Assembly (NCBI GenBank): GCA_900313295.1
Contig: OMQS01000040.1
Span: 1-6,014 of the forward strand
DNA length: 6,014 nt
From: an uncultured Eubacteriales bacterium
GTDB taxonomy: Bacteria; Bacillota; Clostridia; Oscillospirales; Oscillospiraceae
Direction of reading: 5' to 3'
Made by a program: the position numbers and the translations under genes. Below are positions 1 through 5,938 of the stretch, one piece after another; positions within the stretch are counted from its first letter, which is position 1; every line of letters begins with the position of its first letter. Below the pieces are notes generated by a model. That model made no database searches, was not told the DNA's origin, and saw only the letters and a list, made by a program, of their open reading frames with translations.

Positions 1-273
1 GAGCTGGTGCCCCGTGCCATGGAGGCTGCCCGCCGCTGCGGGCGGAAGACCGTGGTGGCTGCCGGCGGCGTGGCGGCCAATTCCATCATCCGCGCCGACC
101 TGAAGGCCGCCTGCGACAAGGCGGGGCTGCGGCTGTTTGTGCCGCCTCTGCGGCTGTGCGGCGACAACGGCGCCATGATCGGCGCTCAGGGCTACTATGA
201 GTACCTGTCGGGCAAGCGGGGCGACCTGTACCTCAACGCCTACGCCACCATGGAGCTGGACGAAAAGGAATAA
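1..273 (+). CDS. tsaD: TsaD, tRNA N6-threonylcarbamoyladenosine transferase subunit, C-terminal part (5' end outside window)
   Basis: This is the last 90 codons of an open frame that enters from the left edge; the full family length is about 340 residues. TsaD transfers the threonylcarbamoyl group from threonylcarbamoyl-AMP to A37 of ANN-decoding tRNAs, working in the cytoplasm with TsaB and TsaE. Visible signatures are the AAGGVAANSIIR block (fragment residues 20-31), the PPLRLCGDN block (48-56) and the following AMIGAQGYY. In this family the Asp of the C-x-DN motif (here D55) is a ligand of the active-site metal. The usual motif is CTDN; here it reads CGDN, a mild variation. The frame ends in TAA and is followed by a probable terminator, so it is probably the last gene of its own transcript and not part of the downstream operon. 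Identification is firm; the 5' end cannot be seen. Confidence 0.95.
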   Translation, partial: ELVPRAMEAARRCGRKTVVAAGGVAANSIIRADLKAACDKAGLRLFVPPLRLCGDNGAMIGAQGYYEYLSGKRGDLYLNAYATMELDEKE

Positions 274-278
274 GCGAA

Positions 279-314
279 GATGCGGCGCGGCTCATGGCTG
301 CGTCGTATTTTTTT
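279..314 (+). terminator. Probable Rho-independent terminator after tsaD
   Basis: GATGCGGC (279-286) can pair with GCTGCGTC (297-304) as an 8-bp stem that includes two G-U pairs, with a 10-nt loop. It is followed two bases later by A and then seven T (308-314). It starts only 6 bp after the tsaD stop. The wobble pairs and large loop make it weaker than the terminator at 5440, but its position and T-run fit. Confidence 0.6.
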
Positions 315-369
315 GTGTCAAAAAGATAATAGGTTGTGTTCAAAAAGCAGGGATTGCCCGCTTTGTGTT
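313..369 (+). repeat. Three short direct repeats (TTGTGT) upstream of the operon promoter
   Basis: TTGTGTCAAAAAG (313-325) recurs as TTGTGTTCAAAAAG (334-347), offset by 21 bp, or two helical turns. A third, shorter copy, TTGTGTT (363-369), runs into the -35 hexamer. The first copy shares its leading bases with the terminator T-run. The arrangement could be a regulator-binding array, but no known operator is recognised. Confidence 0.4.
344..364. promoter_or_regulatory. Imperfect dyad just upstream of the -35 box
   Basis: AAAGC-A-GGG (344-352) is mirrored by CCCGCTTT (357-364) around the 4-nt centre ATTG, giving 8 matched pairs with one unpaired A at 349. No long T-run follows on the + strand, so a second terminator is unlikely. 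It lies 3 bp upstream of the -35 element, where a repressor or activator could bind. The function is inferred from position only. Confidence 0.35.
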
Positions 370-395
370 GACAGGGGAAGGGAATACTATATAAT
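368..395 (+). promoter_or_regulatory. Consensus sigma-A promoter of the hydrolase/ABC operon
   Basis: TTGACA (368-373) and TATAAT (390-395) both match the vegetative consensus perfectly, with a 16-bp spacer. Transcription would begin near 402-403, giving an untranslated leader of about 43 nt before the ATG at 446. No equally good promoter was seen in the short gaps further down the operon, so this one probably serves all five genes. Confidence 0.85.
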
Positions 396-445
396 GTATA
401 TTGCAATTGAATTTTCGACGGCTTTTGGAGAAAGGGAGAGTGGAC

Positions 446-1261
446 ATGAAGGCAACTGTGGTGGTAGACAACCGAAAAAACGGCGCCCTGTCGGGGGAGT
501 GGGGGCTGTGCATCTATATAGAGCACGGCGAAAAGCGCATCCTGCTGGACACCGGAGCGTCGAGCCTGTTTGCCGCCAACGCGGCGCAGCTGGGTCTTGA
601 CCTTGGAAGCGTGGACGCGGCGGTGCTGTCCCATGCCCACTATGACCACGCCAACGGCATGGAAACATTTTTCCGCTGCAATGACAAGGCCAAATTCTAT
701 GTCGGCCGGACATGCGCCGCCGACTGCTACGCAAAATACTGGCTTTTCCGCCGCTACATCGGCGTGCCCAAAACCGTTCTGCAGGCTTTTCGGGAGCGGG
801 TGATCTATGCGCCGGAGCAGCCCGTGGAGATTTTGACCGGGGCGTATCTGGTGCCCCACAGCACGCCGGAGCTGGAGCGCGTCGGCCAGCGGGAGAGGAT
901 GTACCGTCTGGAGAGCGGCCGCTGGCGTCCGGACGATTTTTCCCATGAGCAGAGCCTCGTGCTGGACACGGCCAAGGGGCTTGTGATCTTCAACAGCTGC
1001 TCCCACGGCGGCGCAGCCAACATCATAAACGAGGTGGCAGCCGCCTTTCCGGATAAGACGGTCTACGCTCTCATCGGCGGCTTCCATCTGTATAATAAAC
1101 CGGCGTCGGAGGTGCGGGCACTGGCGGAAAAGATCCGCCAGACGGGCGTGGCCTATGTCTGCACCGGCCACTGCACCGGCGAGAGAGCCTACCGCGTGCT
1201 GCGGGAGGAGCTGGGCGACCGGCTCCATCAGCTGCAGGTGGGCAAGGTCATGGAGTTTTAA
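446..1261 (+). CDS. Metallo-beta-lactamase-fold hydrolase, COG1237 / dihydropterin-phosphate synthase-like family
   Basis: The product has 271 residues. It carries the metal-binding HAHYDH motif (63-68), then a DFSHEQSLVL segment (164-173), CSHGGAANII (185-194) with metal-ligand candidate H187, GGFHL (211-215) and a late TGHCTG (240-245). This order is characteristic of the MBL subfamily that includes archaeal enzymes annotated as 7,8-dihydropterin-6-yl-methyl-beta-ribofuranosylaminobenzene 5'-phosphate synthase; most bacterial members have no proven substrate. No signal peptide or membrane helix is seen, so it should be cytoplasmic. The ATG at 446 is chosen because GGGAG (434-438) lies 7 bp upstream. 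An in-frame TTG at 401 sits at or before the predicted transcription start and cannot be the start from this promoter. It is first in the operon, 24 bp before the first ATPase gene. Fold and metal site are confident; substrate is unknown. Confidence 0.88.
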   Translation: MKATVVVDNRKNGALSGEWGLCIYIEHGEKRILLDTGASSLFAANAAQLGLDLGSVDAAVLSHAHYDHANGMETFFRCNDKAKFYVGRTCAADCYAKYWLFRRYIGVPKTVLQAFRERVIYAPEQPVEILTGAYLVPHSTPELERVGQRERMYRLESGRWRPDDFSHEQSLVLDTAKGLVIFNSCSHGGAANIINEVAAAFPDKTVYALIGGFHLYNKPASEVRALAEKIRQTGVAYVCTGHCTGERAYRVLREELGDRLHQLQVGKVMEF

Positions 1262-1285
1262 TATCGGAAAACGGAGGAGAATACA

Positions 1286-1999
1286 ATGCTGAAAATCGAC
1301 CATTTAACAAAGACCTACGGAGAGAAAAAAGCGATAGACGATCTGAGCCTGCACATTCAGGCCGGCGAGATCTACGGCTTCATCGGACACAACGGCGCCG
1401 GCAAGACCACCACCCTCAAGTCTGTGGCGGGCATCCTGCAGTTTGACGCCGGCGAGATCATGGTCTGCGGCAAGTCCGTCCGTGCCCAGCCCGTTGCGTG
1501 CAAGCGGGACATGGCCTATATCCCCGACAATCCCGACCTGTATGAGTACATGACGGGCATCAAGTACCTGAATTTCGTCGCCGATATTTTCGGCGTGAGC
1601 GCCGAAGACCGGCAGGAGCGCATTCGCAAGTACGCCGATCTCTTTGAACTGACGGCGGATCTGGCGCAGCCCATCGCCGCCTATTCCCACGGCATGAAGC
1701 AGAAGCTGGCCATCATTTCCGCCTGGCTCCACGCCCCCAAGCTCATCATCATGGATGAGCCTTTTGTGGGTCTGGATCCCAAGGCCGCCCATCTGCTCAA
1801 GGGCATGATGCGCGAGCTGTGCGAGAGCGGCGGCGCCATCTTCTTCTCCACCCATGTGCTGGAGGTGGCGGAGAAGCTGTGCGACAAGGTGGCCATCATC
1901 AAGGGCGGCAAGCTCATGCGCTCCGGCACCATGGAGGAAGTGAAGGGCGATGATTCTCTGGAGGAAGTGTTCCTGGAGCTGGAGGACGAATCATGCTGA
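1286..1999 (+). CDS. ABC transporter ATP-binding protein, EcsA-like (exporter 1 ATPase)
   Basis: This 237-residue nucleotide-binding protein powers a membrane exporter from the cytoplasmic face. Walker A is GHNGAGKT (34-41), the signature is the variant YSHGMKQK (133-140) in place of LSGGQ, Walker B is LIIMDE (153-158), the D-loop is GLDP (162-165) and the switch His is H190. At the Q-loop position the sequence reads YIPDNPDLYEYMTG (78-91), with Asp where Gln is usual. Both variants are common in the EcsA/YthP-type branch of the ABC-2 ATPases, so they point to that branch and not to inactivation. The start is set by GGAGG (1273-1277), 8 bp upstream of ATG. Its stop overlaps the next start by 7 bp, so the membrane protein that follows is its obvious partner. 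The substrate is unknown. Confidence 0.93.
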   Translation: MLKIDHLTKTYGEKKAIDDLSLHIQAGEIYGFIGHNGAGKTTTLKSVAGILQFDAGEIMVCGKSVRAQPVACKRDMAYIPDNPDLYEYMTGIKYLNFVADIFGVSAEDRQERIRKYADLFELTADLAQPIAAYSHGMKQKLAIISAWLHAPKLIIMDEPFVGLDPKAAHLLKGMMRELCESGGAIFFSTHVLEVAEKLCDKVAIIKGGKLMRSGTMEEVKGDDSLEEVFLELEDESC

Positions 2000-3591
2000 A
2001 GATCCTTGTGAAAAAGCAGCTGGGGGAAATTTTCCGCAGCTATACATACGACGCGAAAAAGAATAAAGCCCGCTCCAAGGGCGCAACCATCGGCTTCTTC
2101 GTGTTTTTCATTGTGCTGATGGTGGGCGTGCTGGGCGGCCTGTTCACCTTCCTGTCCCTTGCCATGTGCGAGCCTATGGCGGCGGTGGGCATGGACTGGC
2201 TCTACTTCACCCTCATGACCCTGCTGGCGGCGTTTCTGGGCACCTTCGGCAGCGTGTTCAACACCTATTCCAGCCTCTATATGGCCAAGGACAACGATCT
2301 GCTGCTGTCCATGCCCATTCCCGTGCGCACCATCATGGCTGCCCGCCTGGTGAGCGTCTACCTCATGGGGCTTATGTATTCCGGCATTGTGCTGCTGCCG
2401 GCTATCATCGTGTACTGGGTCACGGTGGGGATGACGGTGCAGACGGTTTTGGGCTGCGTGGTGCAGCTGCTCCTGCTGTCCGTCTTCGTGCTGACGCTCT
2501 CCTGCGCGCTGGGCTGGCTGGTGGCCAAAATCAGCCGGAAGCTGAAGAACAAGAGCTTCGTCACGGTGATCATCTCCCTCGTGTTCATCGGCGCCTACTA
2601 CTTTTTCTACGCCAAGGCGCAGACCCTGCTGACGGAGCTGGTGGAAAACGCCGTTTACTATGGCGACACCATCCGTTCTTCTGCCTATCCTCTCTACCTT
2701 GTCGGCCGCGTGGCCGTGGGCGACGGCGCGGCCATGGCCATTGTGGCAGCGGCGGTGTTGGCCGTCTTCGCTCTGGTGTGGTATCTCATCGCCCGCAGCT
2801 TCCTGCGTCTAGCCACCTCCACCGGCGCCGTGGCGCGCAAAGAGTATAAGGAAAAGACCGTTCGGCGCAGAAGCGCAGATGCCGCTCTGCTGAGCCGGGA
2901 GCTGAACCGCTTCACCTCCAGCGCCAACTATATGCTCAACTGCGGTTTGGGCATTCTGGGTCTTGTCCTCGGTGCAGCCGCCGTTTTGTGGAAGGGCGCG
3001 GATTTTTTCTCCACGCTGGAGCTTTTGTTCCCTGACAGCGTGGAAACCGTTCCGGTGCTGCTGGCAGCGGCGGCGTGTATGCTGGTGTCCATGAACGATA
3101 TGGCGGCACCCTCCGTTTCTCTGGAGGGAAAGAGCCTGTGGCTGGTGCAGTCCATGCCTGTGACGACGTGGCAGGTGCTGCGCGCCAAGCTGCGGATGCA
3201 TCTGCTGCTTTCGGGGATTCCGGCGGCGCTTCTGTGCGTGTGCATCGCCATCGTGAGCCCCTTCCCGGCGGCACAGACGACTCTGCTGCTGGCGGTAGCG
3301 GTGCTGTTCACTGTGCTGTCCGCTTTTCTGAATCTGTTCTTGGGTCTGAAAATGCCCATTCTCCACTGGACCAATGAGATCACCCCCATCAAGCAGAGCG
3401 GCGCCGTGACCATCGCCCTGTTCGGCGGCTGGGCTTATGCGGCGCTGCTGGCGGGCGGCTTCCTGCTGGTGGGCTGGCGCATCGGGTTCACGGCTTATAT
3501 GGCCGCCTTCGCCGGAGCTACTCTGGCGGGTTGCGTGGCGCTTTTTATCTGGCTGAAAAAGAAGGGTTGCAGGATATTTGCTGCTCTGTAA
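1993..3591 (+). CDS. Large polytopic membrane protein, putative ABC exporter permease (exporter 1)
   Basis: The product has 532 residues and about 12 hydrophobic helices by eye: roughly 32-58, 68-92, 118-144, 151-178, 188-207, 246-270, 312-333, 352-369, 402-422, 428-451, 471-494 and 497-520. A basic, lysine/arginine-rich loop (282-294) separates two halves. Each half holds a similar cytoplasmic segment after its second helix: LLLSMP plus following residues (103-119) and LVQSMP plus following residues (384-400). This points to an internal duplication of a six-helix unit. Length and layout fit the two-domain permeases paired with EcsA/YthP-like ATPases, longer than the usual 250-400-residue ABC-2 permease. 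The ATG lies inside the end of the ATPase gene, with GGAGGA (1981-1986) 6 bp upstream, which suggests translational coupling. There is no cleavable signal peptide. Membrane location and partnership are well supported; the cargo is not known. Confidence 0.85.
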   Translation: MLKILVKKQLGEIFRSYTYDAKKNKARSKGATIGFFVFFIVLMVGVLGGLFTFLSLAMCEPMAAVGMDWLYFTLMTLLAAFLGTFGSVFNTYSSLYMAKDNDLLLSMPIPVRTIMAARLVSVYLMGLMYSGIVLLPAIIVYWVTVGMTVQTVLGCVVQLLLLSVFVLTLSCALGWLVAKISRKLKNKSFVTVIISLVFIGAYYFFYAKAQTLLTELVENAVYYGDTIRSSAYPLYLVGRVAVGDGAAMAIVAAAVLAVFALVWYLIARSFLRLATSTGAVARKEYKEKTVRRRSADAALLSRELNRFTSSANYMLNCGLGILGLVLGAAAVLWKGADFFSTLELLFPDSVETVPVLLAAAACMLVSMNDMAAPSVSLEGKSLWLVQSMPVTTWQVLRAKLRMHLLLSGIPAALLCVCIAIVSPFPAAQTTLLLAVAVLFTVLSAFLNLFLGLKMPILHWTNEITPIKQSGAVTIALFGGWAYAALLAGGFLLVGWRIGFTAYMAAFAGATLAGCVALFIWLKKKGCRIFAAL

Positions 3592-3603
3592 AGGAGAGAG
3601 AAT

Positions 3604-4518
3604 ATGGACAATATTATGGAGATCAGCCATCTTTACAAGTCCTTTGGCGAAGTGAAGGCGGTGCAGGATCTGAATTTCTGCGTGAAAAAAGGCGAGCTTT
3701 TTGCCTTTTTGGGCGTCAACGGCGCCGGCAAATCCACCACCATCAACATCATGTGCGGCGAGCTGCGCAAGGACAGTGGCAGCGTCCGGATCTGCGGTGC
3801 CGATCTGGACAGAGAGCCGGACAGCATCCGCCGCAAGCTGGGCGTGGTGTTCCAAGGATCTGCGCTGGATAAGGATCTGTCCGTGCGGGATAACCTTCGC
3901 AGCCGCGCAGCACTGTATGGCATTCATGGCAAGGCGTTTGAAAAGCGGCTGGAGGAGCTGACGGAGCTGCTGGACTTTGCCGATCTGCTCAAGCGCCCCT
4001 TGGGCAAGCTCTCCGGCGGCCAGCGCCGCCGCATCGACATTGCCCGGGCGCTGCTGCACGAGCCGGAAATTCTGATTCTGGACGAACCCACCACCGGCCT
4101 CGATCCCCAGACCCGCACCAACCTGTGGCAGGTTATCGGTCGCCTGCGGCGGGAGCAGGGCATGACGGTGTTTCTCACCACCCACTATATGGAGGAGGCG
4201 GCGGACGCCGACTATGTGGTCATCATCGACCGCGGCCGCATCGCCGCCGAGGGCACGCCTCTCACCCTGAAGAACACCTACACCGGCGACTTCATCACCC
4301 TCTACGGCATTACCGAGGAGCAGGTGAAGACGCTGGGCGCGAGCTACGAGAGCATTCGGGACGCCTACCGCGTGTTTGTCAAGGACACGGCGGCGGCCAC
4401 GGAGCTTATCCTGCGCTATCCCGAGATCTTTCGGGATTATGAGATCACCAAAGGCAAGATGGACGATGTGTTCCTGGCTGTCACCGGTAAAAAACTGACA
4501 GGAGGTGAGGAGAAATGA
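3604..4518 (+). CDS. ABC transporter ATP-binding protein, DrrA/CcmA-type (exporter 2 ATPase)
   Basis: The product has 304 residues and is a complete nucleotide-binding domain plus a C-terminal extension of about 70 residues. Walker A is GVNGAGKS (37-44), Q-loop Q84, canonical signature LSGGQ (136-140), Walker B ILILDE (156-161), D-loop GLDP (165-168) and switch His H194. All catalytic positions are intact, in contrast to the variant signature of the first ATPase in the operon. The C-terminal extension beyond about residue 235 is typical of DrrA-type multidrug or antibiotic exporter ATPases. AAGGAGAG (3591-3598) precedes the ATG at 3604; a second in-frame ATG at 3616 has no comparable site. 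The gene begins 12 bp after exporter 1's permease and overlaps the next gene by ATGA. Cargo could be a drug, peptide or lipid and cannot be specified. Confidence 0.94.
   Translation: MDNIMEISHLYKSFGEVKAVQDLNFCVKKGELFAFLGVNGAGKSTTINIMCGELRKDSGSVRICGADLDREPDSIRRKLGVVFQGSALDKDLSVRDNLRSRAALYGIHGKAFEKRLEELTELLDFADLLKRPLGKLSGGQRRRIDIARALLHEPEILILDEPTTGLDPQTRTNLWQVIGRLRREQGMTVFLTTHYMEEAADADYVVIIDRGRIAAEGTPLTLKNTYTGDFITLYGITEEQVKTLGASYESIRDAYRVFVKDTAAATELILRYPEIFRDYEITKGKMDDVFLAVTGKKLTGGEEK
4500..4508 (+). promoter_or_regulatory. Full-consensus Shine-Dalgarno site for the exporter 2 permease
   Basis: AGGAGGTGA matches the complement of the 16S rRNA 3' end at all nine positions and lies 6 bp before the ATG at 4515. 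It is embedded in the last codons of the ATPase gene, so ribosomes ending there can restart on the permease. It is the strongest such site in the operon and fixes the permease start. Confidence 0.8.
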
Positions 4519-5420
4519 CAGGACTTGGTGCGCTGATCCGGCGCAATATAAAGCTCTATTTCAAGGATAAGGGCGTGTTTTACTCTTCCCTCATCACCCC
4601 TGTGATCCTGCTGGTGCTGTACGCCACCTTTTTGAAGAAGGTGTTTGACGACTCCTTCCGCTCCGCTTTGAAGCAGGCGGGCGCCACCGTGGCTGACAGC
4701 GTGCTCAACGGTGTGGTAGGCGGCCAGCTGGTGTCCTCCCTGCTGGCGGTGAGCTGCGTCACCGTGGCCTTCTGCTCCAATCTGCTGATGATAAAGGACA
4801 AGACCAGCGGTGCCCGCCACGACCTCGCCATCTCTCCCGTGCGCCCTGCCACCATGGCCATGGGCTACTACATCGCCAGCCTTTCCTCCACCCTCATCAT
4901 CACCTTCTCCGCTGCGGCGGTGTGCCTGGGCTATCTGGCCTGCGTGGGCTGGTATCTTACGGTCTGCGACGTGCTGGCGCTGCTGCTGGATGTGTTCCTG
5001 CTGACCATGTTCGGCACGGCGCTCTCCTCCTGCATCAACTTCTGGCTCACCACGGACGGGCAGGCTTCGGCTGTCGGCACCATCGTCAGCGCCGGCTACG
5101 GCTTCATCTGCGGCGCCTACATGCCCATCTCCAACTTCGGCTCCGGACTGCAAAAGGTGCTGTCCTTCCTCCCCGGCACCTACGGCACCAGCCTCCTGCG
5201 CAACCATACCCTGCGCGGCACCTTTGCCGAGATGGAGAGCCTGGGCTTCCCCAAGCAGGTGGTGGAGGCCATCCGCGACAGCGTGGACTGCAACCTGTAT
5301 TTCTTTGACCATCAGGTGTCCAACGGCCAGATGTATCTGATCCTTGTGGGCAGCATTGCGGTGCTGGTGGCGCTGTATGTGGTCATCAACCGCGTGGCCG
5401 GCCGCCGCGGTGCGCGGTAA
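4515..5420 (+). CDS. ABC-2 type transporter permease, DrrB-like (exporter 2)
   Basis: The product has 301 residues with six predicted membrane helices, near 22-42, 66-92, 113-143, 150-176, 184-205 and 273-293. This is the standard ABC-2 permease topology. Supporting features are the N-terminal cytoplasmic stretch with IRRNIKLYFKDKG (8-20) leading into the first helix, the KDKTSGARHDLAISPVRP segment (94-111) between helices 2 and 3, and the conserved GAYMPISNF (200-208) followed by SFLPGTYGTSLLR, typical of this superfamily. A hydrophilic segment of about 45 residues lies between helices 5 and 6. The ATG overlaps the ATPase stop by 4 bp (ATGA), so the pair is almost certainly co-translated and forms one exporter with two ATPases and two permeases. 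The TAA at 5418 is followed 20 bp later by a strong terminator. Family is confident; substrate is unknown. Confidence 0.92.
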   Translation: MTGLGALIRRNIKLYFKDKGVFYSSLITPVILLVLYATFLKKVFDDSFRSALKQAGATVADSVLNGVVGGQLVSSLLAVSCVTVAFCSNLLMIKDKTSGARHDLAISPVRPATMAMGYYIASLSSTLIITFSAAAVCLGYLACVGWYLTVCDVLALLLDVFLLTMFGTALSSCINFWLTTDGQASAVGTIVSAGYGFICGAYMPISNFGSGLQKVLSFLPGTYGTSLLRNHTLRGTFAEMESLGFPKQVVEAIRDSVDCNLYFFDHQVSNGQMYLILVGSIAVLVALYVVINRVAGRRGAR

Positions 5421-5439
5421 TGGCATAAAATTTTTCCCG

Positions 5440-5470
5440 CGGAGAGGGGCTTCGGCCTCTCTCCGTTTTT
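5440..5470 (+). terminator. Strong Rho-independent terminator of the operon
   Basis: An 11-bp stem, 5440-5450 pairing with 5455-5465 and containing one G-U pair, is closed by a UUCG tetraloop in the stable C(UUCG)G context. TTTTT (5466-5470) follows immediately. It starts 19 bp after the permease stop and ends the five-gene transcript. Confidence 0.95.
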
Positions 5471-5480
5471 GCTTGTCAAG

Positions 5481-5500
5481 GGGAGAAAAAGGGAGAAAAA
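5481..5500 (+). repeat. Perfect 10-bp tandem duplication
   Basis: GGGAGAAAAA occurs twice back to back at 5481-5490 and 5491-5500. It may be simple slippage in purine-rich DNA. No function is apparent. Confidence 0.6.
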
Positions 5501-5628
5501 AAGGCGGTGCCAGTTTTTGGAAGAAAAAAGGGTTATGTTAACAATTTTGTTTGCAAAAATAATACACATATAGGAAGGACTAATAGGGAGAATAATAAAA
5601 AAGCCGCTAATAATAAAAGAAAAACGCA

Positions 5629-5658
5629 TGTGGAAAACTCTGTGGATAATGTGGATAA
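5629..5658 (-). promoter_or_regulatory. Cluster of three DnaA-box-like 9-mers
   Basis: Read on the minus strand, TTATCCACA (perfect consensus) occurs at 5650-5658 and 5641-5649, directly abutting, and TTTTCCACA (one change, a variant allowed by the relaxed consensus TTWTNCACA) at 5629-5637. All three share the same orientation and fall within 30 bp. Three such 9-mers this close are very unlikely by chance. A weaker match, TAATACACA at 5560-5568, lies upstream in the opposite orientation. DnaA binds such arrays at oriC, at titration or reactivation sites, and in some promoters; no dnaA or dnaN gene is in the window to decide which. Confidence 0.7.
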
Positions 5659-5842
5659 CAAATCGTAGAATCATTATGCGGGGAATATTATGTAAATTTG
5701 TCGGGGAAGGGAGAACGCTTATTTGGCGCCGAAAAAGGGCGGAAAAGGTCAGCTTTTTCTCTTGTGATTTTGACGAAAGATGTGAAAGCATGGGAGAAAA
5801 AAGGCAAAGAAAAGGAAAAATATCCGCAAAGTCCGGTGCTTG

Positions 5843-5862
5843 AATACGGATCGTATTTTTTT
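5843..5862 (+). terminator. Weak terminator-like hairpin
   Basis: AATACG (5843-5848) pairs with CGTATT (5852-5857) around a 3-nt loop, and T continues to 5862. The stem is short and AU-rich, and no gene with a promoter is seen just upstream, so this may be coincidental. Confidence 0.2.
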
Positions 5863-5887
5863 CTGCGGCTCCGCCGAAAAATGAGAG

Positions 5888-5916
5888 TTGACGGCGGGGG
5901 AAAAAGCTGATATAAT
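5888..5916 (+). promoter_or_regulatory. Strong promoter of tRNA-Thr
   Basis: TTGACG (5888-5893, one mismatch to consensus) and TATAAT (5911-5916, perfect) are separated by 17 bp, with an extended -10 TGA at 5908-5910. Initiation would be near 5923, about 16 nt before the mature tRNA. The C-rich stretch after the -10 (5919-5922) resembles discriminators of stable-RNA promoters. Confidence 0.88.
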
Positions 5917-5938
5917 AACCCCTGTCCGCAGAGGATGC

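Larger units (their letters stand above)
5471..5887. other. AT-rich, purine-biased intergenic region without a credible gene
   Basis: This stretch of about 420 bp separates the operon terminator from the tRNA promoter. It is conspicuously richer in A and T than the genes, and its + strand is dominated by A and G runs. Short open frames exist (for example 5628-5843, and a minus-strand frame 5312-5791), but they have no good Shine-Dalgarno site, no recognisable domain and low-complexity composition. The notable content is the DnaA-box-like cluster at 5629-5658, a 10-bp tandem repeat at 5481-5500 and TAA-type triplet runs at 5608-5619. I see no RNA family, riboswitch or mobile element here. Confidence 0.6.

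Noticed and set aside
401..445. Upstream TTG start extending the hydrolase by 15 residues
   Set aside because: It lies at or before the predicted transcription start, and the extra residues do not resemble the family N-terminus; ATG at 446 has a proper ribosome-binding site.
233..1303. Long minus-strand open frame (356 codons) opposite the hydrolase gene
   Set aside because: It is a mirror of a GC-rich gene with strong MBL motifs on the + strand; its own translation has no recognisable domain, and it also runs across the promoter and intergenic DNA.
2809..4185. Minus-strand open frame of 458 codons spanning the exporter 1 permease and the second ATPase
   Set aside because: It covers parts of two well-supported + strand genes plus their ribosome-binding gap; its product is rich in Q, H, R and A, typical of antisense of GC-rich coding DNA.
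4437..5426. Minus-strand open frame of 329 codons opposite the exporter 2 permease
   Set aside because: The + strand codes a canonical six-helix ABC-2 permease with a perfect Shine-Dalgarno site; the antisense product is low-complexity H/G/A/Q.
5741..5760. A-run/T-run hairpin that might be a terminator or small-RNA element
   Set aside because: The stem is only about five A-U-dominated pairs with no transcript to end; this is likely chance in low-complexity DNA.
5312..5791. Minus-strand frame of 159 codons covering the AT-rich interval
   Set aside because: It crosses the strong terminator, the DnaA boxes and the permease end, has no good ribosome-binding site, and gives a patchy hydrophobic/basic product with no family resemblance.
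5628..5910. Small + strand frames of about 70 codons in the AT-rich interval
   Set aside because: They start within or after the DnaA-box cluster, lack a well-spaced Shine-Dalgarno site, and encode lysine/arginine-rich low-complexity peptides as expected from purine-rich DNA.
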